Below, piece after piece: positions 35,187-45,603 of a stretch of 64,000 nt of DNA; positions within the stretch are counted from its first letter, which is position 1, and each line of letters begins with the position of its first letter. The stretch spans positions 53,123-117,122 of the forward strand of contig NZ_QQXK01000009.1 in assembly GCF_003575975.1 (NCBI RefSeq), given 5' to 3'. Under the pieces are notes generated by a model that saw only the letters and a list, made by a program, of their open reading frames with translations, was not told where the DNA came from and ran no database searches. The stretch is from Galactobacter valiniphilus (lineage in GTDB: Bacteria > Actinomycetota > Actinomycetes > Actinomycetales > Micrococcaceae). Both the position numbers and the translations under genes were made by a program.

Positions 35187-35666
35187 CTACTGCGCCGAGT
35201 CGGCGGCCGCGGCGGCCTCCACGATGGAATCCAGGTGGTCCATGAAGCCCTCGAGGAAGGCGTGCAGCTCGCGGCAATCGTTCTCTTGGCGCAGCTGCAC
35301 CTGGACCTTTTGCCCGTCCTTGTGCAGGTACAGCGTGGGGGTGGGTGCCACGTCGAAGCGGAAGACCCGGCCCGTGCTCAGGCCAAACTCGTAGCCGGCC
35401 TCGCGCAGCTGGGCGAGGTGGGAGACGTTGGTCAGGTCGATGCTCGTGGCCGGCTCCAGCGCGGTGTGCGTGCGCGGGTCGACCGGGGCGACGATGAGCT
35501 CCAGCGGCTGGGCGCGGAAGCCGAGAACAAAGGAGCCGCCCGCGCCGGAGTCGCCGGAGGCGTACACGAGGTTGTAGCCCCCAAAGTTGGGGATCTGCGA
35601 GTCGAAGGCCTCGTGCAGGCGATCCTTGAGCAGGGCGTCGAGTTCCTCGTTCTGCCTGGGGTCCAT
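35187..35666 (-). CDS. Conserved hypothetical protein
   Basis: A 159-residue acidic protein that I do not recognise. It alternates strands and helices: an N-terminal amphipathic helix (EELDALLKDRLHEAF), then YNLVYASGDSGAGGSFVLGF, a stretch LELIVAPVDPRTHTALEP, FRFDVAPTPTLYLHKDGQKV and a C-terminal helix. The pattern recalls SseB/YbjN-like small chaperone folds, but this is only an impression. No signal peptide is present. The ATG at 35666 is taken; a GTG nine bases upstream is possible. The 140 bp on its 5' side contain nothing I can name apart from the ilvD terminator hairpin. Confidence 0.65.
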   Translation of the reverse strand: MDPRQNEELDALLKDRLHEAFDSQIPNFGGYNLVYASGDSGAGGSFVLGFRAQPLELIVAPVDPRTHTALEPATSIDLTNVSHLAQLREAGYEFGLSTGRVFRFDVAPTPTLYLHKDGQKVQVQLRQENDCRELHAFLEGFMDHLDSIVEAAAAADSAQ

Positions 35667-35761
35667 GCGGCCCACCCTACGCGGACTGGCCCACGCAATG
35701 GTCGGGTCCGGGCTAAAACGTCATCCGTTCGCAATGAGCGCGGGACCGGGGCCGACCCCAC

Positions 35762-35807
35762 AACGCCCCCGGCCGCCACCGCGAAAGCGGTGACGGCCGG
35801 CGGCGTT
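35762..35807 (-). terminator. Hairpin terminator after ilvD
   Basis: An imperfect GC-rich stem of about 20 bp with a GAAA loop (CACCGC-GAAA-GCGGTG at the tip, AACGCC/GGCGTT at the base) lies just past the ilvD stop codon. Confidence 0.7.
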
Positions 35808-35835
35808 CGGCGGATCGGCGCGGGCCGAAGCTGCG

Positions 35836-37716
35836 TCAGGCGTTCTGCGGGGACGTCATGCGGTAGAGCGCGTCGATGTCGCGCACGGCGCCCTTGTCGG
35901 CGCTCGTGGCCATGGCGGCGTAGGCGCGCAACGCCGCGGAGACCTCGCGCTCGCGGCCCACGGGGTGGTAGCCCGTCGTGGCCTCGAGGCGCTCGCGGCG
36001 CGCGTCCAGCTCGGCCTCGTCCACGAGCACCTTGATGGCGCGGGTGGGGATGTCGATGTGGACCAGGTCGCCGTCCTGGATCAGGGCAATCTCTCCGCCC
36101 GAGGCGGCCTCGGGGGAGATGTGGCCGATCGAGAGGCCCGAGGTGCCGCCGGAGAAGCGTCCGTCGGTGATGAGGGCGCACTTCTTGCCGAGGCCGCGGC
36201 CCTTCAGGAAGGACGTGGGGTAGAGCATCTCCTGCATGCCGGGGCCGCCCTTGGGGCCCTCGTAGCGGATGACCACCACGTCGCCCTCCTTGACGGTCTT
36301 GTTCAGGATCTTCTCCACTGCCTCGTCCTGGGACTCGCACACCACGGCGGGGCCCTCGAAGGTCCAGATGGACTCGTCCACGCCGGCGGTCTTGACGACG
36401 CAACCGTGGCGGGCGATGTTGCCGTGCAGCACGGCGAGGCCGCCGTCCTTGGAGTAGGCGTGCTCCACGGAGCGGATGCAGCCGGCCTCGGCGTCGGTGT
36501 CGAGCGAGGTCCACTCGTTGGACTGGGAGAAGGCCGTGGAGGAACGCACGCCGCCCGGGGCCGCGTGCCACAGCGCCTTGGCCTCGTCGGTGGCCTTGCC
36601 GCCGCGGATGTCCCAATCGTTCAGCCAGGACTCGAGCGACTCCGAGTGCACCGTGTTGACGTTGGTGTGCAGCAGGCCGCCGCGGTGCAACTCACCCAGC
36701 AGGGCGGGGATGCCGCCGGCGCGGTGCACATCCTCCATGTAGTAGGTCTTGTCGTAGGCCACGTTCGGCGCCACCTTGGCCAGGCAGGGCACCTGGCGCG
36801 AGCGCGCGTCGATGTCGTGCAGGTCGTAGTCCACGCCGGCCTCGCGGGCCGCTGCCAGCAGGTGCAGGATCGTGTTGGTGGAGCCGCCCATGGCCACGTC
36901 GAGGGCCATGGCGTTGTCGAAGGCCTCGTGGGTGGCGATCGAGCGCGGCAGCACCGAGGCGTCGTCGTTCTCGTAGTAGCGGCGGGTCAGCTCCACGACG
37001 GTGGAACCGGCGCGCTCGTAGAGCGCCTTGCGGGCCGTGTGGGTCGCGAGCACCGAGCCGTTGCCGGGCAGGGACAGGCCGATGGCCTCGGTGAGGCAGT
37101 TCATGGAGTTGGCGGTGAACATGCCGGAGCAGGAGCCGCACGTGGGGCAGGCGTTCTCCTCGATGAGGTTGATGTCCGTATCGGAGATGGACTCGTCCAC
37201 GGCGTCGGAGATGGCGTTCACGAGGTCGAGCGAGCGCACCGAGCCGTCGGTCAGGGTCACGCGGCCGGCCTCCATGGGACCGCCGGACACAAACACCGTG
37301 GGGATGTTCAGGCGCATGGCGGCCATGAGCATGCCGGGGGTGATCTTGTCGCAATTGGAGATGCAGACGAGGGCATCGGCGCAGTGAGCGTTGACCATGT
37401 ACTCGACCGAGTCGGCGATCAGGTCGCGGCTCGGCAGCGAGTAGAGCATGCCGCCGTGGCCCATGGCGATGCCGTCGTCCACCGCGATGGTGTTGAACTC
37501 GCGGGCCACGCCGCCGGCGGCGTGAATCGCCTCGGAGACGATGCGGCCAACGGGCGCGAGGTGCGTGTGGCCGGGGACAAACTCCGTGAAGGAGTTGGCC
37601 ACCGCGATGATCGGCTTGCCGATATCGGAGTTGGCGACGCCGGAAGCGCGCAGGAGGGCGCGGGCGCCCGCCATGTTGCGGCCGTGGGTGATGGTGCGGG
37701 AACGAAGCATGGGCAT
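35836..37716 (-). CDS. ilvD: Dihydroxy-acid dehydratase
   Basis: A 626-residue iron-sulfur enzyme that dehydrates 2,3-dihydroxy-isovalerate and -methylvalerate in valine and isoleucine synthesis. Family blocks are [34 protein letters not shown], the [13 protein letters not shown] cluster Cys, [18 protein letters not shown] with the other Cys ligands, [12 protein letters not shown], and [20 protein letters not shown]. Length matches the long IlvD class. The ATG at 37716 is preceded by CATACT six bases upstream and no Shine-Dalgarno. It is transcribed away from ilvBNC, which lies 3 kb further right. Confidence 0.96.
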   Translation of the reverse strand: MPMLRSRTITHGRNMAGARALLRASGVANSDIGKPIIAVANSFTEFVPGHTHLAPVGRIVSEAIHAAGGVAREFNTIAVDDGIAMGHGGMLYSLPSRDLIADSVEYMVNAHCADALVCISNCDKITPGMLMAAMRLNIPTVFVSGGPMEAGRVTLTDGSVRSLDLVNAISDAVDESISDTDINLIEENACPTCGSCSGMFTANSMNCLTEAIGLSLPGNGSVLATHTARKALYERAGSTVVELTRRYYENDDASVLPRSIATHEAFDNAMALDVAMGGSTNTILHLLAAAREAGVDYDLHDIDARSRQVPCLAKVAPNVAYDKTYYMEDVHRAGGIPALLGELHRGGLLHTNVNTVHSESLESWLNDWDIRGGKATDEAKALWHAAPGGVRSSTAFSQSNEWTSLDTDAEAGCIRSVEHAYSKDGGLAVLHGNIARHGCVVKTAGVDESIWTFEGPAVVCESQDEAVEKILNKTVKEGDVVVIRYEGPKGGPGMQEMLYPTSFLKGRGLGKKCALITDGRFSGGTSGLSIGHISPEAASGGEIALIQDGDLVHIDIPTRAIKVLVDEAELDARRERLEATTGYHPVGREREVSAALRAYAAMATSADKGAVRDIDALYRMTSPQNA

Positions 37717-37722
37717 GCATCA

Positions 37723-37728
37723 AGTATG
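37723..37728 (-). promoter_or_regulatory. Candidate -10 box (CATACT) of leaderless ilvD
   Basis: On the minus strand CATACT ends six bases before the ilvD ATG; the spacing fits the leaderless pattern, though the first base is not T. Confidence 0.4.
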
Positions 37729-37803
37729 GGGTGGCTCACGTCCGCCCGGGGTCCGTGGGCCGGACGCCGCTGATACTAGTAGTGAGAGTGCTAGTTTTGG
37801 CGG

Positions 37804-38637
37804 GTGAGCAGTAACGAGGCAGCACGCAAGGAACTCGGGGCCTTCCTGCGTACCAAGCGCACCGCGGCGGATCGCGCGGACTACGAGCTTCCGCCCGTGG
37901 CCCGCGCCCGCACCAAGGGCCTGCGCCGCGAGGAGATCGCGTTCCTCTCCGGCGTCTCCGTCACCTGGTACACGTGGCTCGAGCAGGGCCGGGACATCAA
38001 CCCCTCGCGCCAGGTGATCGACGCCGTGGCGCTGAACCTGCGCCTGAGCCGCGCCGAGCACGACTACGTGCTCGGCCTCGTCGGCTTCTCGCCGAGCCCC
38101 CGCGTGGTCCCACTCGCCCCGGCTCCCGTGCCCCCGCACGTGCAGCACCTCCTTGACGCCCTGGAGCCGGCGCCGGCCTTCGCCCTGACCCCGCATTGGG
38201 ACATCGCGGCGTGGAACCGCTCCTACGCCGGGCTCTTCCCGGGGGTGCTCGCGGCCCCGGCCGAGGAGCGGAACCCGCTGCTCTTTGTCTTTACCGACGA
38301 CTACGTCCGCGCCATGCTCCCGGATTGGGAGCTCACGAGCCGGCAGTTCCTCGCGGAGTACCGCGCGGAGACGGGTTCCCGCGTCGCCGGCCCGGCCCAC
38401 GTCCGGCTCCTGGAGCACCTGCGCGCCGTGAGCGAGGACTTCTCCCGCGCCTGGGACGAGCACGCGGTCCTGCGCTTCGCCTCGCGCCAGCGCACCTTCC
38501 TGCATCCGGAGGCGGGCGAGCTGGACTTCGAACAGCTCGGCCTCGTCCCGCAGGACGCGCCCGAGCTCAGCGTGGTCGCCTACCTGCCGCGCGAGGGGAC
38601 GGGCACGGCGGCGCGGCTGCCGCTCTTGCTGCGCTGA
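37804..38637 (+). CDS. XRE-family regulator with MmyB-like ligand-binding domain
   Basis: A 277-residue DNA-binding protein. Residues 5-80 form a helix-turn-helix (LGAFLRTKRTAADR, GLRREEIAFLSGVSVTWYTWLEQGRDINPS), a hallmark of the MmyB/actinobacterial HTH group. Residues 105-270 are the PAS-like MmyB domain, recognisable from LTPHWDIAAWNRSYAGLF and LRFASRQRTFLHPEAGELDFE. Members bind fatty acids or other small molecules, and often control a neighbouring gene; the divergent ilvD and the cls gene are candidates only by position. Two CTAGT repeats lie just upstream of the GTG start, which lacks a clear ribosome-binding site. Confidence 0.85.
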   Translation: MSSNEAARKELGAFLRTKRTAADRADYELPPVARARTKGLRREEIAFLSGVSVTWYTWLEQGRDINPSRQVIDAVALNLRLSRAEHDYVLGLVGFSPSPRVVPLAPAPVPPHVQHLLDALEPAPAFALTPHWDIAAWNRSYAGLFPGVLAAPAEERNPLLFVFTDDYVRAMLPDWELTSRQFLAEYRAETGSRVAGPAHVRLLEHLRAVSEDFSRAWDEHAVLRFASRQRTFLHPEAGELDFEQLGLVPQDAPELSVVAYLPREGTGTAARLPLLLR

Positions 38638-38707
38638 GTCCCGGCGCGGGGGAGAGGCCCGACGGCGGGTGGTTCGGTGGGAAGCGCAGGCCGGGACGGC
38701 CTCCTCG

Positions 38708-40189
38708 CTAGAGCAGCGGCGCCAGCATCGCCACCACGTTGTGCACAAGGCGCCGGGGGAACGACCACGCGCTCACGGCCTCCAGCGCTACGGGTGAGGA
38801 GGCGTCGAGGTAGCTCTGCTGCCTGGCCCGCACATCCGCCGTCACCGCCGCGCTCGCGATCACCACGTTGTTCTCGTAGTTCAGCTCCAGGCTGCGCCGG
38901 TCCATGTTGGCGCTGCCCACGAGGGCGAGCTGGCCGTCCACCGTGATCGTCTTCGAATGCAGCAGGCCCAGGGGGTACTCGTACAGGCGCACGCCGGCCT
39001 CGAGCAGGCGCTCGTACGCGCTCTCGGCCGATTGCGCCACGAGCCAGGAGTCGTTGCGCGCGGGGACGATGAGGGTCGTGTCCACGCCGCGGCGCGGCGC
39101 GGCGCACAGCGCGGCCAGGAGCGGCTCGTCCGGCACGAAGTACGGGGTCGTCACCACGAGCTCGTCGTGCGCGGAGCCGATGACGGCCACGAAGGCCTCA
39201 CTCATCGCGCCAGCGCGCACGGTGGGCCCCGTGCCAAACGCCACGGCGGCCACGCCACGCTCGCCTTCCGCGGCGGAACCGGACCGGCCCGACGACGCCT
39301 GGGGCGCCCGGGCGGGGACCCGCGCCGCCGCGTCGTCGGGCTGCTCCGTGAGCCACGTGGTCAGGAAGAGCCATTGGTGCTGGGCCACGAGCGGACCGGT
39401 GCAGCGGAAGAAGACATCAACCCACGGGGCAAACTTCGGCTTGACCCGGAACTCGGGGTCGGCGCAGTTCTGGCTGCCCATGTACGCGATGGCGTCGTCG
39501 ATGACCACGATCTTGCGGTGGTTGCGCAGATCGGGACGGCCCACGGCCAGGCGACCCCAACGCGGGACGTCGCGCAGGCCAGCGACGCAGTGGGCGCCTG
39601 CCGCGCTCATGCCTGCCCACTGCTTCGAGGAGAGGAAAGCGCGCGAGCCGAGGGCGTCGACCATGATGCGGCACGTCACGCCGCGCGCCGCCGCGCGGGT
39701 GATGGCGTCGGCCACCTTGGTGCCGTTGTTGTCGGCGAGCCAGATGTAGAAGCTGATGTGGATGGTGGAGCGCGCGGCGTCGATGTCGGCGACGAGCGAA
39801 TCGACCGCGGCGTTGGAGTCGGCCTGCAGGGCGATCGAGTTGCCCTCCGTGGGCTCGAAGCCGTTGACCGAGGTGGCCAGCTTCATGATCGCCTCGGCGC
39901 TCGCCGACAGCGCCGGCGCGTGCGGCGGGCGGGGGAGCGGCAGCGAGGCCTCGGCGGCGGCCATGCGTTCCTCGCGCCCGCGGCCGATGCTCGTCTCGCC
40001 CAGGAAGAGGTAGACGATCACGCCGAGCAACGGGAGAAAGAGGAGCACGGCGACCCAGGCCACGCGCGAGGCGGCGGCGCGGTGCGGGCGGGTCAGGGCC
40101 CGGATGATCACGGCGAGGTGCAGCAGCACCAGGCCGAGGCCGATGAGGAGGCCCCACCAGGTTCCATTGCCGAACCAGAGCAATTGCAT
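38708..40189 (-). CDS. cls: Cardiolipin synthase (phospholipase D family)
   Basis: A 493-residue membrane enzyme that condenses two phosphatidylglycerols to cardiolipin. Two N-terminal hydrophobic segments (WWGLLIGLGLVLLHLAVII and a VAWVAVLLFLPLLGVIVYLF helix) anchor it. The two HKD motifs are NHRKIVVIDDAIAYMGSQN (about residue 235) and LLHSKTITVDGQLALVGSAN (about residue 410). An Ala/Ser/Pro/Arg-rich insertion at about 300-325 separates the lobes. GAGGGGG just before the ATG at 40189 supports this start over one 18 bases upstream. It is convergent with the XRE regulator and divergent from ilvB. Confidence 0.93.
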   Translation of the reverse strand: MQLLWFGNGTWWGLLIGLGLVLLHLAVIIRALTRPHRAAASRVAWVAVLLFLPLLGVIVYLFLGETSIGRGREERMAAAEASLPLPRPPHAPALSASAEAIMKLATSVNGFEPTEGNSIALQADSNAAVDSLVADIDAARSTIHISFYIWLADNNGTKVADAITRAAARGVTCRIMVDALGSRAFLSSKQWAGMSAAGAHCVAGLRDVPRWGRLAVGRPDLRNHRKIVVIDDAIAYMGSQNCADPEFRVKPKFAPWVDVFFRCTGPLVAQHQWLFLTTWLTEQPDDAAARVPARAPQASSGRSGSAAEGERGVAAVAFGTGPTVRAGAMSEAFVAVIGSAHDELVVTTPYFVPDEPLLAALCAAPRRGVDTTLIVPARNDSWLVAQSAESAYERLLEAGVRLYEYPLGLLHSKTITVDGQLALVGSANMDRRSLELNYENNVVIASAAVTADVRARQQSYLDASSPVALEAVSAWSFPRRLVHNVVAMLAPLL

Positions 40190-40526
40190 GTTTCCCCCTC
40201 GAAGCATCCTGGGAGCCTCCCCGTGGCGACCATCCTGACACCCCCGCCCGCGCGCTGGGCCGACGGCCCGCCGTCGTGCGCGCGAAAGTGGCGGTTTCCT
40301 GCGTGGCGCGAGCGCCTCGCGCGCCGCCGTCGGCCGCCCCAGGCGCGCGGATCGTGGGCGGCGGAGCCGGTGCTTCCTTGGACGTCCACGCATCTGCTGC
40401 GGGGGCCGGGTTGTCCATTTTGCGGACCGTGGTCCAAATAATGAGACGGCGGCTCGTAGCATTTGCGTGCGCGCCAGCCCCCTGTTTGAGTTGAGTCATT
40501 CACGCACTCGAAGGAAGGTGGAGCAG
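40190..40526. other. cls-ilvB intergenic region with candidate ilvB control sequences
   Basis: This 337-base region holds a perfect short inverted repeat GGACC-GT-GGTCC (40424-40435) next to TTGTCC (40411-40416) and an AT-rich AATAAT (40437-40442), a possible promoter, though the 20-base spacing is long. A 17-codon open frame at 40441-40494 could be a leader peptide, but it has only two Leu and one Val codon. AAGGAAGGTGGAG before 40527 is the ilvB ribosome-binding site. The rest has no recognisable gene. Confidence 0.4.
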
Positions 40527-42392
40527 ATGGGACAGGCACCCAACGCCACCCCGTCCACGGTGGCCCGCGCCGTGTCCAAGCCGAACCCCGCCGCGCCCCT
40601 GGCCGGCCTGCCCGTTCCCGGGCTTGGCCGGGTTGTTGAGCCGACGGAGATGAAGGGTTCGGCGGCGATTATCCGCTCGCTCGAAGAACTGGGCGTCAAG
40701 GATGTCTTTGGCCTTCCGGGCGGCGCCATCCTCCCCACCTACGATCCGCTGATGGCCTCCGAGACCATCAATCACGTGCTGGTGCGCCACGAGCAGGGTG
40801 CAGGTCACGCCGCTCAGGGCTACGCCATGGTCACGGGCGAGGTCGGCGTCTGCATCGCCACCTCCGGCCCCGGCGCCACCAACCTCGTGACGGCCATCGC
40901 CGACGCCCACATGGACTCCGTGCCCATGGTCGCGATCACGGGCCAGGTGAACTCCGCGTTCATCGGCACCGACGCCTTCCAGGAGGCGGACATCGTCGGC
41001 ATCACCATGCCGATCACCAAGCACTCCTTCCTCGTCACCAAGGGCGAGGACATCCCGCGCGTCCTGGCGCAGGCCTTCTACCTGGCCGGCACCGGCCGCC
41101 CGGGCCCCGTGCTCGTGGACATCACGAAGGACGCCCAGGAGAAGCCCACGGTCTTCTCGTGGCCGCCGGTCATGGACCTGCCGGGCTACCGCCCCGTCAC
41201 CAAGGGCCATGCCAAGCAGGTGCGCGAGGCGGCCAAGCTGCTTACGGCCTCGCTGCGCCCCGTCATCTACGCCGGCGGCGGCGTCCAGAAGGCCCACGCC
41301 TCGCGTGAGCTCATGGCCTTCGCCGAGGCAACGGGCGCACCCGTCGTCACCACGCTGACGGCCCGCGGCGTCTTCCCCGACTCCCACGAGCAGCACGTCG
41401 GCATGCCCGGCATGCACGGCACGGTCTCCGCCGTCGCCGCGCTGCAGCAGAGCGACCTCGTGATCGCCCTGGGTGCCCGCTTCGACGACCGCGTGACGGG
41501 CCAGCTGGCGTCGTTCGCTCCGGGTGCCAAGGTGATCCACGCCGACATCGACCCGGCCGAGATCTCCAAGAACCGCACGGCCGACGTGCCGATCGTCGGC
41601 TCCCTGGAGGAGGTCCTGCCGGATCTCACCGAGGAGTTTGCGCGCCGCAAGGCCGAGGGCCTGGCCCCCGATCTGTCCCCGTGGTGGGCCACGCTGAACC
41701 GCCTGCGCGAGACCTACCCCATGGGCTTCACCCCCTCCACGGACGGCGCCCTGACCCCGCAGCACGTAATCCAGCGCCTCGGCGAGCTGACCGGCCCGGA
41801 GGCCGTGTACGTCGCCGGCGTGGGTCAGCACCAGATGTGGGCCAGCCAGTTCGTCAAGTACGAGCGCCCCCACCAGTGGCTGAACTCCGCGGGCCTCGGC
41901 ACCATGGGCTACGCCATCCCGGCGGCCATGGGCGCCAAGGTCGGCGAGCCGGACCGCGTGGTCTGGGCCATCGACGGCGACGGCTGCTTCCAGATGACCA
42001 ATCAGGAGCTCGCCACCTGCGTGATCAACAAGATCCCGATCAAGGTGGCCCTGATCAACAACTCCTCGCTCGGCATGGTGCGCCAGTGGCAGACCCTCTT
42101 CTACGACGGCCGCTACTCGAACACCGAGCTGAACACGGGCGCCGACTCGATCCGCGTTCCCGACTTCGTGAAGCTCGCCGACGCCTACGGCTGCGTGGGC
42201 ATCCGCGTGGAGCGCGAGGAGGACATGGACGCGGCGATCCAGCAGGCGCTGGAGATCAACGACCGCCCCGTGATCATCGACTTTATCGTCTCGAAGGATG
42301 CAATGGTGTGGCCGATGGTGCCCGCCGGCGTCCCGAACGACGCCATCCAGATTGCCCGGGGCATGACCCCCGAGTGGAACGAAGAGGACTGA
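40527..42392 (+). CDS. ilvB: Acetolactate synthase, large (catalytic) subunit
   Basis: A 621-residue ThDP/FAD enzyme that condenses two pyruvates, or pyruvate and 2-oxobutyrate, as the first common step of branched-chain amino acid synthesis. The catalytic Glu lies in [16 protein letters not shown], the FAD region in [18 protein letters not shown], and the ThDP/Mg motif in [15 protein letters not shown]...LINN. An N-terminal Ala/Pro-rich extension of about 45 residues precedes the domain core ([20 protein letters not shown]). The ATG at 40527 has a GGTGGAG site. ilvN follows three bases later, so they form one operon. Confidence 0.97.
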   Translation: MGQAPNATPSTVARAVSKPNPAAPLAGLPVPGLGRVVEPTEMKGSAAIIRSLEELGVKDVFGLPGGAILPTYDPLMASETINHVLVRHEQGAGHAAQGYAMVTGEVGVCIATSGPGATNLVTAIADAHMDSVPMVAITGQVNSAFIGTDAFQEADIVGITMPITKHSFLVTKGEDIPRVLAQAFYLAGTGRPGPVLVDITKDAQEKPTVFSWPPVMDLPGYRPVTKGHAKQVREAAKLLTASLRPVIYAGGGVQKAHASRELMAFAEATGAPVVTTLTARGVFPDSHEQHVGMPGMHGTVSAVAALQQSDLVIALGARFDDRVTGQLASFAPGAKVIHADIDPAEISKNRTADVPIVGSLEEVLPDLTEEFARRKAEGLAPDLSPWWATLNRLRETYPMGFTPSTDGALTPQHVIQRLGELTGPEAVYVAGVGQHQMWASQFVKYERPHQWLNSAGLGTMGYAIPAAMGAKVGEPDRVVWAIDGDGCFQMTNQELATCVINKIPIKVALINNSSLGMVRQWQTLFYDGRYSNTELNTGADSIRVPDFVKLADAYGCVGIRVEREEDMDAAIQQALEINDRPVIIDFIVSKDAMVWPMVPAGVPNDAIQIARGMTPEWNEED

Positions 42393-42395
42393 GAC

Positions 42396-42914
42396 ATGGC
42401 ACGTCACACCCTTTCGGTGCTCGTGGAGGACGTTCCCGGCACCCTGACCCGCGTCGCCGGCCTGTTCGCCCGCCGCGCCTTCAACATCGACTCGCTCGCC
42501 GTGGGTCCCACCGAGGTCCCGGGGCTCTCCCGCATGACCGTGGTCGTGGACGCCGAGGGCGATCTGCTGGAGCAGGTGACCAAGCAGCTCAACAAGCTCG
42601 TGAACGTCATCAAGATCGTGGAGCTCGCCCCCGAGTCCTCGGTGCAGCGCGATCACGTGCTCATCAAGGTCAAGGCCGACGCCGCGACCCGCCTCCAGGT
42701 CACCCAGGCCGCCGACTTCTTCCGGGCCCGCGTTGTCGACGTCTCCCCGGACGCCGTGGTCCTCGAGGCCACGGGTAGCTCCGACAAGATCGAGGCGCTG
42801 CTGGCCGTGCTCGAGCCCTTCGGCGTTCGCGAGATCGTCAAGGCCGGCACCCTGGCCATCGGCCGCGGCCACAAGTCGATGTCGGAGCGCGCGCTCCGCG
42901 CCGTCTCCGCCTAA
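42396..42914 (+). CDS. ilvN: Acetolactate synthase, small (regulatory) subunit
   Basis: A 172-residue subunit that activates IlvB and gives valine feedback inhibition. The N-terminal ACT domain starts HTLSVLVEDVPGTLTRVAGLFARR, with the effector-binding region NIDSLAVGPTEVPGLSRMTV; the second half is the C-terminal ACT-like domain ending GRGHKSMSERALRAV. It follows ilvB at a distance of three bases and is the second gene of the operon; ilvC is 123 bases further on. Confidence 0.96.
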   Translation: MARHTLSVLVEDVPGTLTRVAGLFARRAFNIDSLAVGPTEVPGLSRMTVVVDAEGDLLEQVTKQLNKLVNVIKIVELAPESSVQRDHVLIKVKADAATRLQVTQAADFFRARVVDVSPDAVVLEATGSSDKIEALLAVLEPFGVREIVKAGTLAIGRGHKSMSERALRAVSA

Positions 42915-44063
<1,149 letters not shown>

Positions 44064-44086
44064 GCGCGCCACGCCTGAGATACGCA

Positions 44087-44124
44087 AGCGCCCCCGCCCC
44101 CTTTTCGAAGGGGACGGGGGCGCT
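44087..44124 (+). terminator. UUCG-loop hairpin terminator after ilvC
   Basis: A 17-bp stem with one mismatch (44087-44103 with 44108-44124) closed by a TTCG tetraloop lies 24 bases after the ilvC stop. The downstream strand is not T-rich. Confidence 0.8.
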
Positions 44125-44134
44125 CGTGTCATAT

Positions 44135-44159
44135 GTCACAATTTTTGTGAAATTGTGAC
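44135..44159. promoter_or_regulatory. AT-rich nested inverted repeat, likely operator of the MFS gene
   Basis: GTCACAATTT and AAATTGTGAC form a perfect 10-bp inverted repeat with a five-base spacer. Inside, TCACAA and TTGTGA (44136-44150) form a second palindrome, and TTGTGAAATTGTGA is a direct repeat, so three half-sites overlap. This is strikingly AT-rich in a 70% GC region and lies 86 bases before the MFS start codon. Confidence 0.55.
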
Positions 44160-44245
44160 CGGCTGGGGGCCGGATGAGCGCTTCGGGGGAGGCGCGGCCG
44201 GGTACGGTGAGGTTGATCACACAGTGGCAGATGCAGGGGGAGCAG

Positions 44246-45505
44246 ATGAACGACGGCGCACGCTTGCGTTCGCTTCCCGCCTTTCGTGGGCTGTGGCTCG
44301 CCAATGCCGGTTCGGACGCGGCGCGGCTCATCGCCGTCTTTGCCATCCAGGTCTCCATGACCCTGACGCTGCACGCGAGCACGTTCGAGGTGGGGCTCGT
44401 CTCGCCCTTGTCCAACGCGGGCGCCTTGGCCCTGGGCCTCGTGGCGGGTGTCTACGTCGACCGGTGGGGCGCCAAGCGCACCATGCTCGCGAGCGTCTGG
44501 CTGCGCGTCCTGGCCTACGGGGCGCCGGTGCTTCTGTGGTGCGCGGATCTGTTGGCGCCGTGGCAGCTGCTCGTGTGCGTGGTCTTGGCCTCCGTGGCGG
44601 ACACCTTCTTCAGCACCGGCCACCAGGCCGTCCTGCCCGCCCTGGTGGGGCGGTCCCGCGTTCCGGACGCCGCGGCGTCCCTCATGGCGACCGACCAGGT
44701 CATCACCCTCGCGGGGCCGGCGGCCGGCGGCCTCCTGACCCGCCTCATGCCGGCGCCGCTCGTGCTGGGCATCTCCACCCTCACGCAGTTCCTGGCCATC
44801 GGCGGCCTGACCCGGCTTCCCGCCGATCCCCCCGCGGCGCAGCGGCCGCGCGAGCGGGTGTGGCCGTCCATGCGCGAGGGCTGGGCCTATCTGCGGGGCA
44901 CGCCCCTGCTCGCCGCGATCATGGCAGCGGCGACCCTCAACAACTTTGCCGCCGGCTTCTATCAGTCGGCCGAGACCGTCTTCATCCTGCGCGAGCTGGG
45001 CATGGACCCTGTGGTGTTCGGCCTGGTGTGGTCCCTGAGCGCCGTGGGCGGCATCGGCGGAGCCATCCTGGCGCCGCGCGCCGGGCGACGCTTCGGGGCG
45101 CTGCGCGTCATGTTTGCCGCCTGCTGCGTGATGCCCCTGAACTTTGCGCTCATCCCGGCCGCCTCGTGGGTGCCGCACGCGGCGCAGCCGCTCATGATCT
45201 TCGCGTCGTTCTTCCTCTTCGGGGCCTGCATCGGCTTCATGGCCGTGAGCTCCTCCGGCGTGGCGGCGGCACTCACGCCCAACGAGCTCCTGGCCCGGGT
45301 GTCCTCGGTGCGGCGTACGCTCACGCAGGGCGCCACCGTGGTGGGCGGCCTGCTCGGCGCGGCCCTGGGGGCGCTGGCCGGCGTGGGATGGACGCTCTGG
45401 TTCGCCGCCACCCTCGCCGTCCTCCAGGTGCTGCCGCTCATCCGCGTGGGGGTGCCGCGCAAGGCCGCGCCGGACGAGGCGGAACTCGCGCTGGGCGGCG
45501 AGTAG
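44246..45505 (+). CDS. Major facilitator superfamily transporter
   Basis: A 419-residue protein with about 12 membrane segments. RSLPAFRGLWLANAGSDAAR starts TM1 and GVYVDRWGAKRTMLAS is the MFS loop after TM2. The sequence type (MFS_3/enterobactin-exporter-like) exports drugs, siderophores or macrolides; the substrate is not known. The ATG at 44246 has a GGGGGAG site seven bases upstream and is preferred over ATGs at 44231 and 44174. An AT-rich operator lies upstream, but no regulator gene is beside it. Confidence 0.85.
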   Translation: MNDGARLRSLPAFRGLWLANAGSDAARLIAVFAIQVSMTLTLHASTFEVGLVSPLSNAGALALGLVAGVYVDRWGAKRTMLASVWLRVLAYGAPVLLWCADLLAPWQLLVCVVLASVADTFFSTGHQAVLPALVGRSRVPDAAASLMATDQVITLAGPAAGGLLTRLMPAPLVLGISTLTQFLAIGGLTRLPADPPAAQRPRERVWPSMREGWAYLRGTPLLAAIMAAATLNNFAAGFYQSAETVFILRELGMDPVVFGLVWSLSAVGGIGGAILAPRAGRRFGALRVMFAACCVMPLNFALIPAASWVPHAAQPLMIFASFFLFGACIGFMAVSSSGVAAALTPNELLARVSSVRRTLTQGATVVGGLLGAALGALAGVGWTLWFAATLAVLQVLPLIRVGVPRKAAPDEAELALGGE

Positions 45506-45603
45506 GCGGCGTCGGGCGCTGGGCTGGCCGGGTGGGCCGGCCCGAGAGAGTCCGCAAAGCAGGCCGCCCGGCCGTCCGGGCCCGCCGGGTCCGCCGGGCC
45601 GCG

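Noticed and set aside
40441..40494. 17-codon open frame upstream of ilvB as a leader peptide for attenuation
   Set aside because: Only three of 17 codons are Leu or Val, they are not clustered, and no alternative terminator/antiterminator stems are visible.
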